This document shows positions 16,734 to 25,684 of a stretch of DNA of 64,000 bases, piece by piece (the stretch's first letter is position 1; each line of letters begins with the position of its first letter). The DNA is from Flavobacterium sp. RSP15. GTDB taxonomy: Bacteria > Bacteroidota > Bacteroidia > Flavobacteriales > Flavobacteriaceae. Location of the stretch: the NCBI RefSeq assembly GCF_003968755.1, contig NZ_RYDL01000005.1, positions 62,001 to 126,000 of the forward strand, in the 5' to 3' direction. Below the pieces are notes generated by a model. That model searched no databases. It was not told where the DNA came from and saw only the letters and a program-made list of their open reading frames with translations. The translations under genes were made by a program, and so were the position numbers.

Positions 16734-18197
16734 TTATTTGACTGGAATAGTAGCTAAAATTTCCAAAACAAATTTCCAAAATTTCTGAGAAGAAGAAATA
16801 CTAGCTCTTTCATCAGGGGAATGCGCTCCGTGAATGGTTGGCCCAAAGGAAATCATGTCTATATCCGGATAATTTGTCCCTAGAATTCCACATTCTAATC
16901 CTGCGTGACACGCCACTACTTTTGGTTTTTCACCGTTTTGTTTTTCGTATATTGGCACCAAAACATCCAAAATTTCAGATTCTGAATTTGGTGTCCAACC
17001 AGGATATGCACCTGAAAATTCTACTTCACAACCCATTAGTTCAAAAGCGGAACGCAACGCATTGGCCAAATCAAATTTAGCCGTTTCAACAGAAGAACGT
17101 GTTAAACATTGTACTGAAAGTTGTCCATCACCTACAATTACTTTGGCAATATTATTCGATGTTTCTACTAAATCTGCAAAATCAGCACTCATGCTGTACA
17201 CTCCGTTGTGCGCCGTATACATAGATCGTACAAAATAAAACTGAGCAATTGTCGGCATTACTCTAGCAGGAGCTGCCTCCATTTTTTCAAAAACAACTTC
17301 TAAATTTGGCTCTGTAGTTTTAAGTTCCGTTTTGATTTCGTTTACAATTTGCTGCATGTCAAAAACAAAAGCTTCATCATACACTTCGGCAATAATTACT
17401 TTAGCTTGACTTTCACGCGGAATTGCATTGCGTAAACTTCCTCCTTTTATTTCGGAGATTTGCAAACCAAAATTATCAAAACCATCAAATAACAATCGGT
17501 TCATAATTTTATTGGCATTACCTAACCCTTTATGAATATCCATTCCGGAGTGGCCGCCTTTCAGGCCTTTTACAGTAATTATATACCCCACAGAACCTTC
17601 GGGAGTGGCCTCTTCATCATACTCTGCAGTGGCCGTCACATCAATTCCTCCTGCACAACCAATATCTATTTCATCATCTTCTTCCGTATCCATATTTAAA
17701 AGAATTTGACCTTCCAGAATACCTCCTTTTAAGTTCAGTGCTCCTGTCATTCCTGTTTCTTCGTCAATAGTAAACAAAGCTTCTATTGCAGGATGCGGAA
17801 TATCAGTACTTTCTAAAATTGCCATAATCGCAGCAACTCCAAGACCGTTATCAGCACCAAGCGTTGTTCCTCGAGCACGAACCCAATCTCCATCTACATA
17901 CATATCGATTCCTTGGGTATCAAAATCAAAAACAGTATCAGCATTTTTTTGGTGCACCATATCCAAATGTCCTTGAAGTACGATAGCTTTTCGGTTTTCC
18001 ATACCAGCAGTTGCCGGTTTTCGGATAATTACGTTGCGAATTTCATCTTCAAAAGTCTCTAATCCAAGGCTTTCGCCAAATTTTTTTATGAACGCAATCA
18101 CACGATCTTCCTTTTTAGAAGGACGAGGCACGGCATTCAAATCGGCAAACTTGTTCCAAAGTGCTTTTGGTTCCAGACTTCTTATTTCTTGACTCAT
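16734..18197 (-). CDS. pepD: Cytosolic aminoacyl-histidine dipeptidase
   Basis: This M20-family metallopeptidase (487 residues) cleaves Xaa-His and other dipeptides in the cytoplasm. Zinc-site motifs are LQGHLDMVHQ, the bridging Asp in GADNGLGVAA, the catalytic Glu pair in IDEETGMTGAL and LNMDTEEDD, with a late His in TIHGAHSPDE. The absence of a signal peptide agrees with a cytosolic enzyme. TAACTTTG, read on the minus strand at 18239-18232, is a TAnnTTTG promoter element about 35 bases before the start. Confidence 0.93.
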   Translation of the reverse strand: MSQEIRSLEPKALWNKFADLNAVPRPSKKEDRVIAFIKKFGESLGLETFEDEIRNVIIRKPATAGMENRKAIVLQGHLDMVHQKNADTVFDFDTQGIDMYVDGDWVRARGTTLGADNGLGVAAIMAILESTDIPHPAIEALFTIDEETGMTGALNLKGGILEGQILLNMDTEEDDEIDIGCAGGIDVTATAEYDEEATPEGSVGYIITVKGLKGGHSGMDIHKGLGNANKIMNRLLFDGFDNFGLQISEIKGGSLRNAIPRESQAKVIIAEVYDEAFVFDMQQIVNEIKTELKTTEPNLEVVFEKMEAAPARVMPTIAQFYFVRSMYTAHNGVYSMSADFADLVETSNNIAKVIVGDGQLSVQCLTRSSVETAKFDLANALRSAFELMGCEVEFSGAYPGWTPNSESEILDVLVPIYEKQNGEKPKVVACHAGLECGILGTNYPDIDMISFGPTIHGAHSPDERASISSSQKFWKFVLEILATIPVK

Positions 18198-18306
18198 TTA
18201 TTTGTGTTTGAGGTTTAACATTTACAAGTCCCAAAGTTACAAAGTTTAAATTCCTTACGGTAGTAATTGATATTGTAATTATATTTACATTTCCAAAATT
18301 CAACCA

Positions 18307-19368
18307 TTGAAAACAAAATATTTCCTTTCCTCCTTTCTATTTATCCAAATACTGCTTTTACAAATTATTTCCTTCTATCCGGAACAGGTAGAAGAATGGT
18401 ATAGCAATGGTCTCTACCCGATACTTTCGTTGTTCTCGAGAACCATTCTGGGAGAAATTCCATTTTCCATAGGCGATTGTCTCTATTTCATAGTTATTTT
18501 ATTTGTTTTCAAATGGCTTTGGAACAAACGAAAAACATGGAAATCCAATTGGAAAGACACCCTTTTGAGTATACTGAGCTTTGTTTCGGTTTTTTACTTT
18601 TTGTTTCATGTACTTTGGGCACTGAATTATTACCGAGAACCGCTTTTTGAAAAAATGGAAATTCAAAAAGACTATTCAGATGCTGATTTATTGGCTTTCA
18701 CCAAAAAAATAATTGCCAAAACCAATGCCGTTCAAAACCAACTCACAAAAAATGACAGCTTGAAAGTGGTATTCCCGTACTCTCAAGAACAGGTTTTTGA
18801 AATGAGTATGAATGGATATAAAAACCTGGAAGCGGAACATCCTTACTTCGCCTATTCAAAGCTAAGCACTAAAAAATCGCTAATTAGTTTGCCCTTGACC
18901 TACATGGGTTTTGGAGGCTATTTGAATCCGTTTACCAATGAAGCACAGGTTAATTACCTGGGTCCAATGTACAGTTTCCCCATGACTACTAATCATGAAA
19001 TGGCACACCAAATAGGCTTTGCAAGCGAAAGTGAATGCAATTTTATTGGGTATTTAGCTTCGGTCAAAAATGATGATTTGTATATTCAATATTCAGGGTA
19101 CAGCATGGCTTTGCGATATTGTTTAAGCAACTGGAAGGCCCGAGACGAGGTGGTTTTTAAACAATTATTAAACACTGTTCATCCCGGTATTATTAAAAAC
19201 TACAAAGAAAGTGAGCATTTCTGGAAGCAATACGACACGATTATCGACAAAGGATTCCATGCTTTTTATGATCAATTCCTGAAAGCAAACCAGCAAAAAG
19301 ACGGCATCGAGGGCTATAGTAAATTTATAAATTTGATGGTAAATTATTACAAAGAAAAGGATTTTTAG
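18307..19368 (+). CDS. DUF3810 membrane metalloprotease-like protein
   Basis: This 353-residue protein has a membrane span at about 5-22, two more near 50-65 and 80-105, and a large soluble C-terminal domain with HEMAHQIGFASESECNF. HExxH followed by a downstream Glu suggests a zinc protease of the DUF3810 family. The start is taken as TTG at 18307, because no ATG lies nearby upstream and the next internal Met would remove the first membrane spans. The substrate is unknown. It is divergent from pepD with about 110 bases between them. Confidence 0.85.
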   Translation: MKTKYFLSSFLFIQILLLQIISFYPEQVEEWYSNGLYPILSLFSRTILGEIPFSIGDCLYFIVILFVFKWLWNKRKTWKSNWKDTLLSILSFVSVFYFLFHVLWALNYYREPLFEKMEIQKDYSDADLLAFTKKIIAKTNAVQNQLTKNDSLKVVFPYSQEQVFEMSMNGYKNLEAEHPYFAYSKLSTKKSLISLPLTYMGFGGYLNPFTNEAQVNYLGPMYSFPMTTNHEMAHQIGFASESECNFIGYLASVKNDDLYIQYSGYSMALRYCLSNWKARDEVVFKQLLNTVHPGIIKNYKESEHFWKQYDTIIDKGFHAFYDQFLKANQQKDGIEGYSKFINLMVNYYKEKDF

Positions 19369-19420
19369 TCCTAAAGTTTGAAAGTCAAAAGTCTTAAAGT
19401 AAAATGATTATCCTTTCAAT

Positions 19421-19606
19421 AACCCGTTGGGTGCAATTAATTTTTGATGATAATTTTCGTCAGTTCGAGTGATCCCGCTTTTGGGCGGGATTATATCGAG
19501 AACTAGAAAATTAGTATTAAAAACTGTTCTCGATACATTTTTTGTTCCGTTTTACTACACAAAAAACACTCGAACTGACGTTTTAAATAATTACACCCAA
19601 CGGGTT
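19421..19606. repeat. Nested palindromic intergenic element, CGTTGGGTG arms
   Basis: The outer arms AACCCGTTGGGTGCAATTA (19421-19439) and its complement (19588-19606) match at 18 of 19 bases. Inside lies a second perfect arm pair CGTCAGTTCGAGTG (19458-19471 with 19567-19580), then small hairpins (ATCCCGC/GCGGGAT and TCGAGAAC/GTTCTCGA). No coding frame is present. A second element with related outer arms but unrelated inner arms lies at 46972-47178. Confidence 0.8.
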
Positions 19607-19784
19607 TTTAATACTAATTTTTGAGACAGATTTAAATATTTACAAAGAAAAAAGAGAATTTAAAGCACTAATTTAAAGTACTTAATTTGATTTTTATTGC
19701 AGACTAATGAAAGCAAAAAGGTTAAAGTCGAAAGACAATAAACTTAAAAAGACCTTCAACATTTGACTTTAAGACTTTACACAA

Positions 19785-20357
19785 TTAAACCTCGTCACTT
19801 GCGAAAATTATAAAACTTTTCTTTTTGTAAGGTCTTATGATTAGTCTTTCTTCCTGATCAAAACGAATGTAGTTGTAGACCCAATTCAGGAATACGACGG
19901 CTTTATTTTTGAAACCAATCAGTGAAAACAAGTGGACAAACATCCAGACAAACCAGGCAAAAACGCCGCTGAAATGGTATCCAGGCAAATCGACTACCGC
20001 TTTATTCCTTCCTATGGTTGCCATAGAACCTTTATCATTGTATTCAAAAGCTTCCATGGGTTTATTTTCAATTAATTTTATTAAGTTTTCGCCCAATAAT
20101 TTCCCTTGCTGCATCGCAGGTTGCGCCATCATGGGATGTCCTTGCGGATAGGTTTCGGATTCCATGGAAGCAATAGAACCAGCTTCAAGACCGCCTGTAG
20201 CAACTTGATACAGCAGTGGTTGGAAAGTATGGTAATTGTGTTTATCTAAAAGGACAACTTGGACTTTCTTATTTTTGAGTTTTTTAGCTAACGCAATTCC
20301 GGCAAAGCCACCGCCTATAATAACTATTCTGGGTAAAGGTGAGTTTGGGATGTTCAT
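19785..20357 (-). pseudogene. NADH dehydrogenase-2 with large internal in-frame deletion
   Basis: The N-terminus carries the FAD-binding segment RIVIIGGGFAGIALAKKL and YHTFQPLLYQVATGGLEAGS of type II NADH dehydrogenases. The frame then passes directly from GSIA to SMESETYPQGHPMMAQPA, which in normal enzymes lies roughly 220 residues later, after FAIGD. The C-terminal membrane anchor (FAWFVWMFVHLFSLIGF) is intact. The 190-residue product therefore lacks the whole NADH-binding domain and cannot be an active dehydrogenase. The reading frame is kept, so a recent deletion between short repeats is likely. The start is ATG at 20357. Confidence 0.85.
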
Positions 20358-20736
20358 TTTTATTGAAATATTTTTTAAAGGTGCTAAAGAATCAAAGATA
20401 CAACGTTTTAAAATGTGAATTGACAAAGTGAAGGGTGAGAAGTAAATGGTAAAGAGTCAAATTAAACATTTTCAAAATTGGATTTTATTCCGCAAGATCA
20501 GGATTTTATTTTTTTAAAGTCCGTCAGAAAACTAATCGTGTAATTGAGTTTTGATAAATGTGAAAAGGCTTTTCCTTTGTTTTACGAAAGAAAAGCGTGC
20601 AATAGATAGTAGAAAACGAACGAAACGAACTAAAAAAGCAGACAACTCCCCCAAAATAAATGATTGCTTTTCATTCGTTTATAATCCGTTATGATTTTGT
20701 ATTTACACCCATATAGCAACAAACCTTACTTATATA
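20358..20736. other. Intergenic region, no gene seen
   Basis: AT-rich DNA without a credible frame. Several short A/G-rich runs are present, but no hairpin that I could support. The promoter of the thrS operon begins at its right end. Confidence 0.5.
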
Positions 20737-20767
20737 TTGTGTGTATTTCTGCAATGCGCTATATTTG
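20737..20767 (+). promoter_or_regulatory. Promoter of thrS-infC-rpmI-rplT operon
   Basis: TTG (20737-20739) and TATATTTG (20760-20767) are separated by 20 bases, an exact match to the Bacteroidota housekeeping promoter. It lies 20 bases before the thrS ATG. Confidence 0.75.
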
Positions 20768-20787
20768 CATTCTTAAAATAATAAACA

Positions 20788-22734
20788 ATGATTAAGATTA
20801 CTTTGCCCGACGGGTCAGTTAAAGAGTTTGCTTCAGGGGTAACACCGATGGATGTTGCTAAAAGCATTAGTGAAGGATTTGCCAGAAATGTGATTTCGGC
20901 TTCTTTTGATGATACAACTATTGAAACCACAACTCCTTTGACGACAGACGGCAGTCTTATCTTGTATACCTGGAATGACGAGGGCGGAAAAAAAGCATTC
21001 TGGCACTCTACTTCGCATGTTATGGCACAGGTTCTGGAGGAAATGTACCCAGGAATCAAATTAACGCTCGGACCAGCAATATCTAATGGATTTTATTATG
21101 ATGTGGATTTTGAAGATCAAAAAATAACGGACGCGGATTTTAAGAAAATTGAGGATCGTGTTCTTGAAATAGCAAGAGGAAAACATGAATTCAAGCTGCG
21201 TCCTGTATCTAAAAAAGCCGCTTTAGAATTATACAAAGACAACGTTTATAAAACAGAAATGATAACCAATCTTGAGGACGGAACGATTACGTTTTGCGAT
21301 CATGATACGTTTACTGACTTATGCCGCGGTGGTCATATTCCAAATACTGGAATCATCAAAGCGATGAAAATAATGAGTGTTGCCGGTGCCTACTGGCGCG
21401 GTGATGAAAAAAACAAACAGTTGACCCGGGTTTACGGAACTTCGTTTCCGAAACAAAAGGATCTTACGGAATACCTTTTATTACTAGAAGAGGCAAAGCG
21501 TCGCGACCATAGAAAACTAGGAAAGGAATTAGAGTTATTTGCTTTTTCACAAAAAGTTGGAGCAGGCTTACCGTTATGGTTGCCAAAAGGAGCTGCATTG
21601 AGAGATCGTTTAGAACAGTTTTTAAAAAAAGCACAGAAGAAAGCGGGTTATGAGCAAGTAATTACGCCACATATAGGTCAGAAGGAATTGTATGTCACTT
21701 CAGGACACTATGCTAAGTATGGTGCTGATAGTTTTCAACCTATAAGCACTCCTGCTGAAGGTGAAGAGTTTTTATTGAAACCTATGAACTGTCCCCATCA
21801 CTGCGAAATTTATAATGTAAGACCATGGTCCTACAAAGATTTACCAAAACGTTATGCTGAATTTGGAACCGTTTATAGGTACGAACAAAGTGGTGAATTA
21901 CACGGATTAACCCGTGTAAGAGGATTTACTCAGGATGACGCCCATATTTTTTGTACACCGGAACAACTGGATGAAGAATTCAAGAAAGTAATTGACTTGG
22001 TATTGTATGTATTTGGTTCATTAGGATTCGAAAACTTTACCGCTCAGATTTCTTTGAGAGACAAAGAAAACAGAGATAAGTATATCGGTAGTGATGAAAA
22101 TTGGGAAAAAGCAGAAAATGCGATTATTAATGCTGCTGCAGATAAAGGGCTGAACACCGTCGTTGAATATGGTGAAGCCGCTTTCTATGGTCCAAAATTG
22201 GATTTCATGGTAAAAGATGCTTTGGGAAGACAATGGCAATTAGGAACCATTCAAGTAGATTATAACCTGCCGGAACGTTTTGATTTGACCTACAAAGGAT
22301 CTGACAATGAATTACACAGACCGGTGATGATTCACAGAGCTCCTTTTGGATCAATGGAACGATTTATTGCTATTTTATTAGAACATACTGCAGGAAATTT
22401 CCCTCTTTGGTTAATGCCGGAACAAGCTATAATATTGTCTTTGAGCGAGAAATATGAAATATATGCGAAAAAAGTTTTAGATTTGCTAGAAAATCACGAA
22501 ATTCGCGCCCTCATAGATAATAGAAACGAGACAATCGGGAAGAAAATCAGAGATGCCGAAATGCAAAAAACCCCGTTTATGTTGATCGTAGGCGAGGAAG
22601 AAGAGAGAAACGGAACCATCTCTATCCGTCGTCACGGACAAGAAGGAAAGGGAAATATCAGCGTTACAATAGACGAATTTGTTGCTATTGTAAATGAAGA
22701 GATCAATAAAACATTAAAAGTATTTACAGTTTAA
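20788..22734 (+). CDS. thrS: Threonine--tRNA ligase
   Basis: This is the class II aminoacyl-tRNA synthetase that charges tRNA-Thr. It has a TGS domain at 1-60 ([19 protein letters not shown]), the editing domain with [10 protein letters not shown] and the zinc/editing segment [10 protein letters not shown], the catalytic core with [10 protein letters not shown] and [14 protein letters not shown], and the C-terminal anticodon-binding domain. Length 648 is normal. It is the first gene of the translation operon and the infC frame opens 16 bases after its stop, the standard order in Bacteroidota. Confidence 0.98.
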   Translation: MIKITLPDGSVKEFASGVTPMDVAKSISEGFARNVISASFDDTTIETTTPLTTDGSLILYTWNDEGGKKAFWHSTSHVMAQVLEEMYPGIKLTLGPAISNGFYYDVDFEDQKITDADFKKIEDRVLEIARGKHEFKLRPVSKKAALELYKDNVYKTEMITNLEDGTITFCDHDTFTDLCRGGHIPNTGIIKAMKIMSVAGAYWRGDEKNKQLTRVYGTSFPKQKDLTEYLLLLEEAKRRDHRKLGKELELFAFSQKVGAGLPLWLPKGAALRDRLEQFLKKAQKKAGYEQVITPHIGQKELYVTSGHYAKYGADSFQPISTPAEGEEFLLKPMNCPHHCEIYNVRPWSYKDLPKRYAEFGTVYRYEQSGELHGLTRVRGFTQDDAHIFCTPEQLDEEFKKVIDLVLYVFGSLGFENFTAQISLRDKENRDKYIGSDENWEKAENAIINAAADKGLNTVVEYGEAAFYGPKLDFMVKDALGRQWQLGTIQVDYNLPERFDLTYKGSDNELHRPVMIHRAPFGSMERFIAILLEHTAGNFPLWLMPEQAIILSLSEKYEIYAKKVLDLLENHEIRALIDNRNETIGKKIRDAEMQKTPFMLIVGEEEERNGTISIRRHGQEGKGNISVTIDEFVAIVNEEINKTLKVFTV

Positions 22735-22750
22735 CTTAAATTATAAAGTC

Positions 22751-23308
22751 ATAGCAATAAGAAGCAACAGAGGTTACCAACCTCGCGTAGAAAAAAAAGA
22801 TGCACACAGAATAAACAGTCTTATTCGTGGTGTACAAGAAGTAAGACTTGTAGGAGAGAACATTGAGCCGGGAGTTTTTAAACTTTCGGAAGCTCTAAGA
22901 TTAGCGGATCAATTTGAATTGGATCTTGTTGAGATTTCTCCAAATGCAGAACCACCGGTGTGCAAAATCATGGATTACAAGAAATTTGTTTACGAGCAAA
23001 AGAAACGTGATAAGATCCTAAAAGCGAAATCTACACAAGTTGTTGTGAAAGAAATCCGTTTTGGCCCACAGACCGATGAGCATGATTATGAGTTTAAGAG
23101 AAAGAATGCAGAAAAATTCTTGAAAGAAGGAGCCAAATTGAAAGCATTCGTTTTCTTCAAAGGGCGTTCAATCATATACAAGGACCAAGGTCAAATCTTA
23201 TTGTTGAGATTGGCAACAGATCTTGAAGAATTTGGAAAAGTAGAAGCCATGCCTGTTCTGGAAGGAAAGAGAATGATCATGTTCATCGCTCCTAAAAAGA
23301 AAAAGTAA
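22751..23308 (+). CDS. infC: Translation initiation factor IF-3, AUA start
   Basis: IF-3 binds the 30S subunit and enforces accurate start-codon selection. The frame encodes the conserved N-terminus [20 protein letters not shown], the linker, and the C-terminal domain to FIAPKKKK. Between the upstream in-frame stop (22715-22717) and TTG at 22919, which lies far inside the conserved N-domain, there is no ATG, GTG or TTG. The first codon consistent with homologues (usually MAIRSNRG) is ATA at 22751. A rare start codon is a known autoregulatory device in infC of other bacteria (AUU in E. coli). The product would be 185 residues. Confidence 0.92.
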   Translation: MAIRSNRGYQPRVEKKDAHRINSLIRGVQEVRLVGENIEPGVFKLSEALRLADQFELDLVEISPNAEPPVCKIMDYKKFVYEQKKRDKILKAKSTQVVVKEIRFGPQTDEHDYEFKRKNAEKFLKEGAKLKAFVFFKGRSIIYKDQGQILLLRLATDLEEFGKVEAMPVLEGKRMIMFIAPKKKK

Positions 23309-23405
23309 TATCCTCCCCTAACCCCTCCGAAGGAAGGGAACAAAAAAAAGAGAAACAAACATAACTTCTCGTCACCCTCCCCTTTGGGGAGGGCTGGGGA
23401 GAGGA
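23309..23405. repeat. C/G-rich palindromic element inside ribosomal operon
   Basis: CCCTCCCC (23375-23382), TTT, GGGGAGGG (23386-23393) is a perfect hairpin. Around it, CCTCCCCTAACCCCTCC at the left and GGGCTGGGGAGAGG at the right are imperfectly complementary, making a larger fold-back. It stands out by composition from the AT-rich surroundings and resembles a short non-autonomous or REP-like element. It lies between infC and rpmI and could attenuate transcription. Confidence 0.65.
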
Positions 23406-23446
23406 AAAAATAAGTAAGTACGAATAAATTAAAACACTAGGAAAAA

Positions 23447-23644
23447 ATGCCTAAAATGAAAACCAAATCTAGCGCCAAGAAACGTTTTAAAGTTACTGGT
23501 TCTGGAAAGATTAAAAGAAAGCATGCTTTTAAAAGTCACATTTTGACTAAAAAGTCTAAAAAACGTAAATTAGCATTGACTCACTCTGCGCTAGTTCACA
23601 AAACAGATATGAAAAGCATCAAACAACAATTAAGAATTATTTAA
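23447..23644 (+). CDS. rpmI: Large ribosomal subunit protein bL35
   Basis: The 65-residue basic protein begins [20 protein letters not shown] and contains [15 protein letters not shown], the signature of bL35. Length and composition are normal. It lies between infC and rplT as in most bacteria. The gap to infC is longer than usual because of the G/C-rich palindrome at 23309-23405. Confidence 0.97.
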   Translation: MPKMKTKSSAKKRFKVTGSGKIKRKHAFKSHILTKKSKKRKLALTHSALVHKTDMKSIKQQLRII

Positions 23645-23815
23645 TAAGTCTTAAAGTTGCAAAGTCAAAGGTCTTAAAGCCTTTGGACATTCGACTTTAA
23701 AAACTTTTGACTAAATAGTCTTTAGGTTAAAACAATTTAAAATAACCTTGGAGTACGGCCATTAAGCGCTTTTGATTTAATTCAAGCCGCCTGCTACAAA
23801 AAAACAATAAAAATT

Positions 23816-24160
23816 ATGCCAAGATCGGTAAATTCAGTTGCAAAAAGAGCAAGAAGAAAAAAAATAATGAAGCAAGCCAAAGGTTTCTTTGGTAGACGTA
23901 AAAACGTTTGGACAGTTGCTAAGAATGCGGTAGAGAAAGCAATGTGCTACGCTTACCGTGACAGAAAAGTGAACAAAAGAAATTGGCGTGCATTATGGAT
24001 TCAACGTATCAACGCTGGAGCTAGATTGGAAGGAATGTCTTATTCACAATTCATGGGTAAAGTAAAAGCTAACGGAATCGAATTGAACCGTAAAGTGCTT
24101 GCTGATTTAGCAATGAATCACCCAGCAGCTTTCAAAGCAGTACTTAATAAAGTAAAATAA
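23816..24160 (+). CDS. rplT: Large ribosomal subunit protein bL20
   Basis: The 114-residue protein has the bL20 hallmarks [52 protein letters not shown] and the C-terminal [10 protein letters not shown]. bL20 is needed early in 50S assembly and represses its own operon in some bacteria. The 171-base leader between rpmI and rplT contains a repeat of the GTCTTAAAG/ACTTTTGAC type (about 23645-23712). A strong terminator follows the gene, closing the operon. Confidence 0.97.
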   Translation: MPRSVNSVAKRARRKKIMKQAKGFFGRRKNVWTVAKNAVEKAMCYAYRDRKVNKRNWRALWIQRINAGARLEGMSYSQFMGKVKANGIELNRKVLADLAMNHPAAFKAVLNKVK

Positions 24161-24196
24161 ACGTTTTATAACTCAATTTAGATTACTTACTTATAT

Positions 24197-24232
24197 AAAA
24201 AACCCAATCCGAAAGATTGGGTTTTTTTTTTT
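24197..24232 (+). terminator. Rho-independent terminator of the thrS operon
   Basis: AAAACCCAATC pairs with GATTGGGTTTT around a CGAAA loop, followed by a long T run. It lies 37 bases after the rplT stop and, being A/T-flanked on both sides, may serve both strands. Confidence 0.9.
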
Positions 24233-24264
24233 ACATACGGTTCAGCTTAACTGCTTCTGCACCA

Positions 24265-25125
24265 TCATTGCATTAAATTATACTTTTTGATAATGTACTT
24301 GGTAATAGGCTTTAGTGGTTTTCCCGTTACTGGGTGAAATCCTGCCATATTGAAAAGTTCTATCACTCCATCACGCTTACAATACCACACGATAGGTGTC
24401 TCTTTATTAAAGAATTGCAACGTACTACTACAATCTACTTTCTTTAATTTCATCACCTCCTCATCAATGGAACTACTAATTCCAAACTGTCCATAGTCAT
24501 TCAAGCAATCTACTGCTACATAATAATTCCCCGCCCATTTCATACAGTCCTTCTTTGCAAAAAAAACTCCTTTTACAGTATATCCCATAAAAAATAATGC
24601 CATCAAAATAGCAAGAATAATTCCTGATTTTCTCCAATGCGTATATTGAGAGATTCCTGCTAGAACATTATTAGTAGGGATCACTAATTGAATACCAACA
24701 TCGGTCATTCTCTTTTTTTGAAACGCTTTAACACTTTCTTGAGCATCTCTTTCGCTACTCTTACCATGGAGTAAATACGTATTATAAGGCCTTGGAATAA
24801 AATCTACCAAAATGGCTGCTAATTCTATTCTAGCCGCAGTATCAGAATCTTTCTGTCCTTTTAGAAAGGATATAATGGGTTTAAATTTTCCGAGATCAAA
24901 ATTTTCAATTACCCGTCTCAAAGTATCCTCCGCTTTAGCATCAAAAAACATTTTAAATACATTTTCATCTGCATTAGACAGGCCATTACCCAATTTTATC
25001 AAGCATAGATTCCGCAATTGTGCAGGGGTTGGATTTAATAATATTCCCGACACTTCATCCATTTTAGAGACTTGATATTCTGCTTTAATGGCACGTTTAT
25101 ACTCCTCAAAAGTAATTTTATTCAT
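24265..25125 (-). CDS. Hypothetical protein with one membrane span
   Basis: I do not recognise the family. The first roughly 165 residues are soluble and mostly helical, with a central membrane span at about 168-185 (GIILAILMALFFMGYTV), then about 100 residues that begin with KKDCMKWAGNYYVAVDCLND. The two cysteines there and CSS plus C in VWYCKRDG could form disulfides, so this half may be periplasmic. A TACATTTG promoter element, read on the minus strand at 25271-25264, overlaps a 21-base near-perfect dyad at 25244-25264, suggesting regulated transcription. Downstream it converges with the rplT terminator. Confidence 0.75.
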   Translation of the reverse strand: MNKITFEEYKRAIKAEYQVSKMDEVSGILLNPTPAQLRNLCLIKLGNGLSNADENVFKMFFDAKAEDTLRRVIENFDLGKFKPIISFLKGQKDSDTAARIELAAILVDFIPRPYNTYLLHGKSSERDAQESVKAFQKKRMTDVGIQLVIPTNNVLAGISQYTHWRKSGIILAILMALFFMGYTVKGVFFAKKDCMKWAGNYYVAVDCLNDYGQFGISSSIDEEVMKLKKVDCSSTLQFFNKETPIVWYCKRDGVIELFNMAGFHPVTGKPLKPITKYIIKKYNLMQ

Positions 25126-25463
25126 ACTCCTATTTTGGTATTTATAAGCATTAGTCGGAAACTATCAGAATTACCGGAATTACCGGAATTCCTTTGAGAA
25201 CAAACTGCACTATCCTCATTCCTTTGCTTAAGAATTCTTTGCTGTCTTGAATTGCAATCAAGACAAATGTACAAAACTAGTTCTTAAAAAAAGTGTTACA
25301 AAACAGCCTGGTCGGTCTATTCGGGAAGTATAGATGGTCCTATTCTGTTTTCAGCACACTTACTTCCCAAAAAAGCTAATCTTTTATGGTAGGCTAATCC
25401 TGATAACAATTCAATTTCGAAATCGGACTGACCAACCCATATTTAATTTTAATTCAAAAAAAA
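25126..25463. promoter_or_regulatory. Divergent intergenic region with dyad and short tandem repeat
   Basis: The nine-base unit GAATTACCG is repeated about 2.5 times near 25168-25192. A near-perfect dyad with arms GTCTTGA and TCAAGAC around TTGCAA lies at 25244-25264, next to a minus-strand TAnnTTTG element (25264-25271). This could be a regulator site for the minus-strand gene. No gene is present. Confidence 0.45.
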
Positions 25464-25628
25464 ATGAAAAGAATACTACTAGTATCGTGTTTAATCATTG
25501 CCGGAATTGCAATGGTTTCCTGTACCAATGACGAAGTACAAACCACTCCAGATAACAAACAACAAGTATCCGCTGATGATACAGGAGGAGGTGCGAATGG
25601 ACAAACTAAAATTCCTCCTCCAAAATAA
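25464..25628 (+). CDS. Small lipoprotein, 54 residues
   Basis: A short frame begins with a lipoprotein signal (MKRILLVSCLIIAGIAMVSC, lipobox cysteine at 20) and continues as a polar tail rich in Gln, Thr, Asp and Gly ending KIPPPK. The mature peptide would be 35 residues long and attached to a membrane. It lies 56 bases upstream of the lipoprotein histidine kinase gene on the same strand, so it may be co-transcribed and part of the same signalling unit, as a ligand or modulator; that is inference. Confidence 0.6.
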   Translation: MKRILLVSCLIIAGIAMVSCTNDEVQTTPDNKQQVSADDTGGGANGQTKIPPPK

Positions 25629-25684
25629 AAATACAAATATAGAATTACATCCATATCTAAAATTAATTTGTGTATTTTCGGGGT

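Noticed and set aside
23645..23815. L20-leader type riboswitch-like autoregulator before rplT
   Set aside because: The leader is long enough, but I could not identify the conserved L20 leader fold; the visible GTCTTAAAG-type repeat explains much of it.
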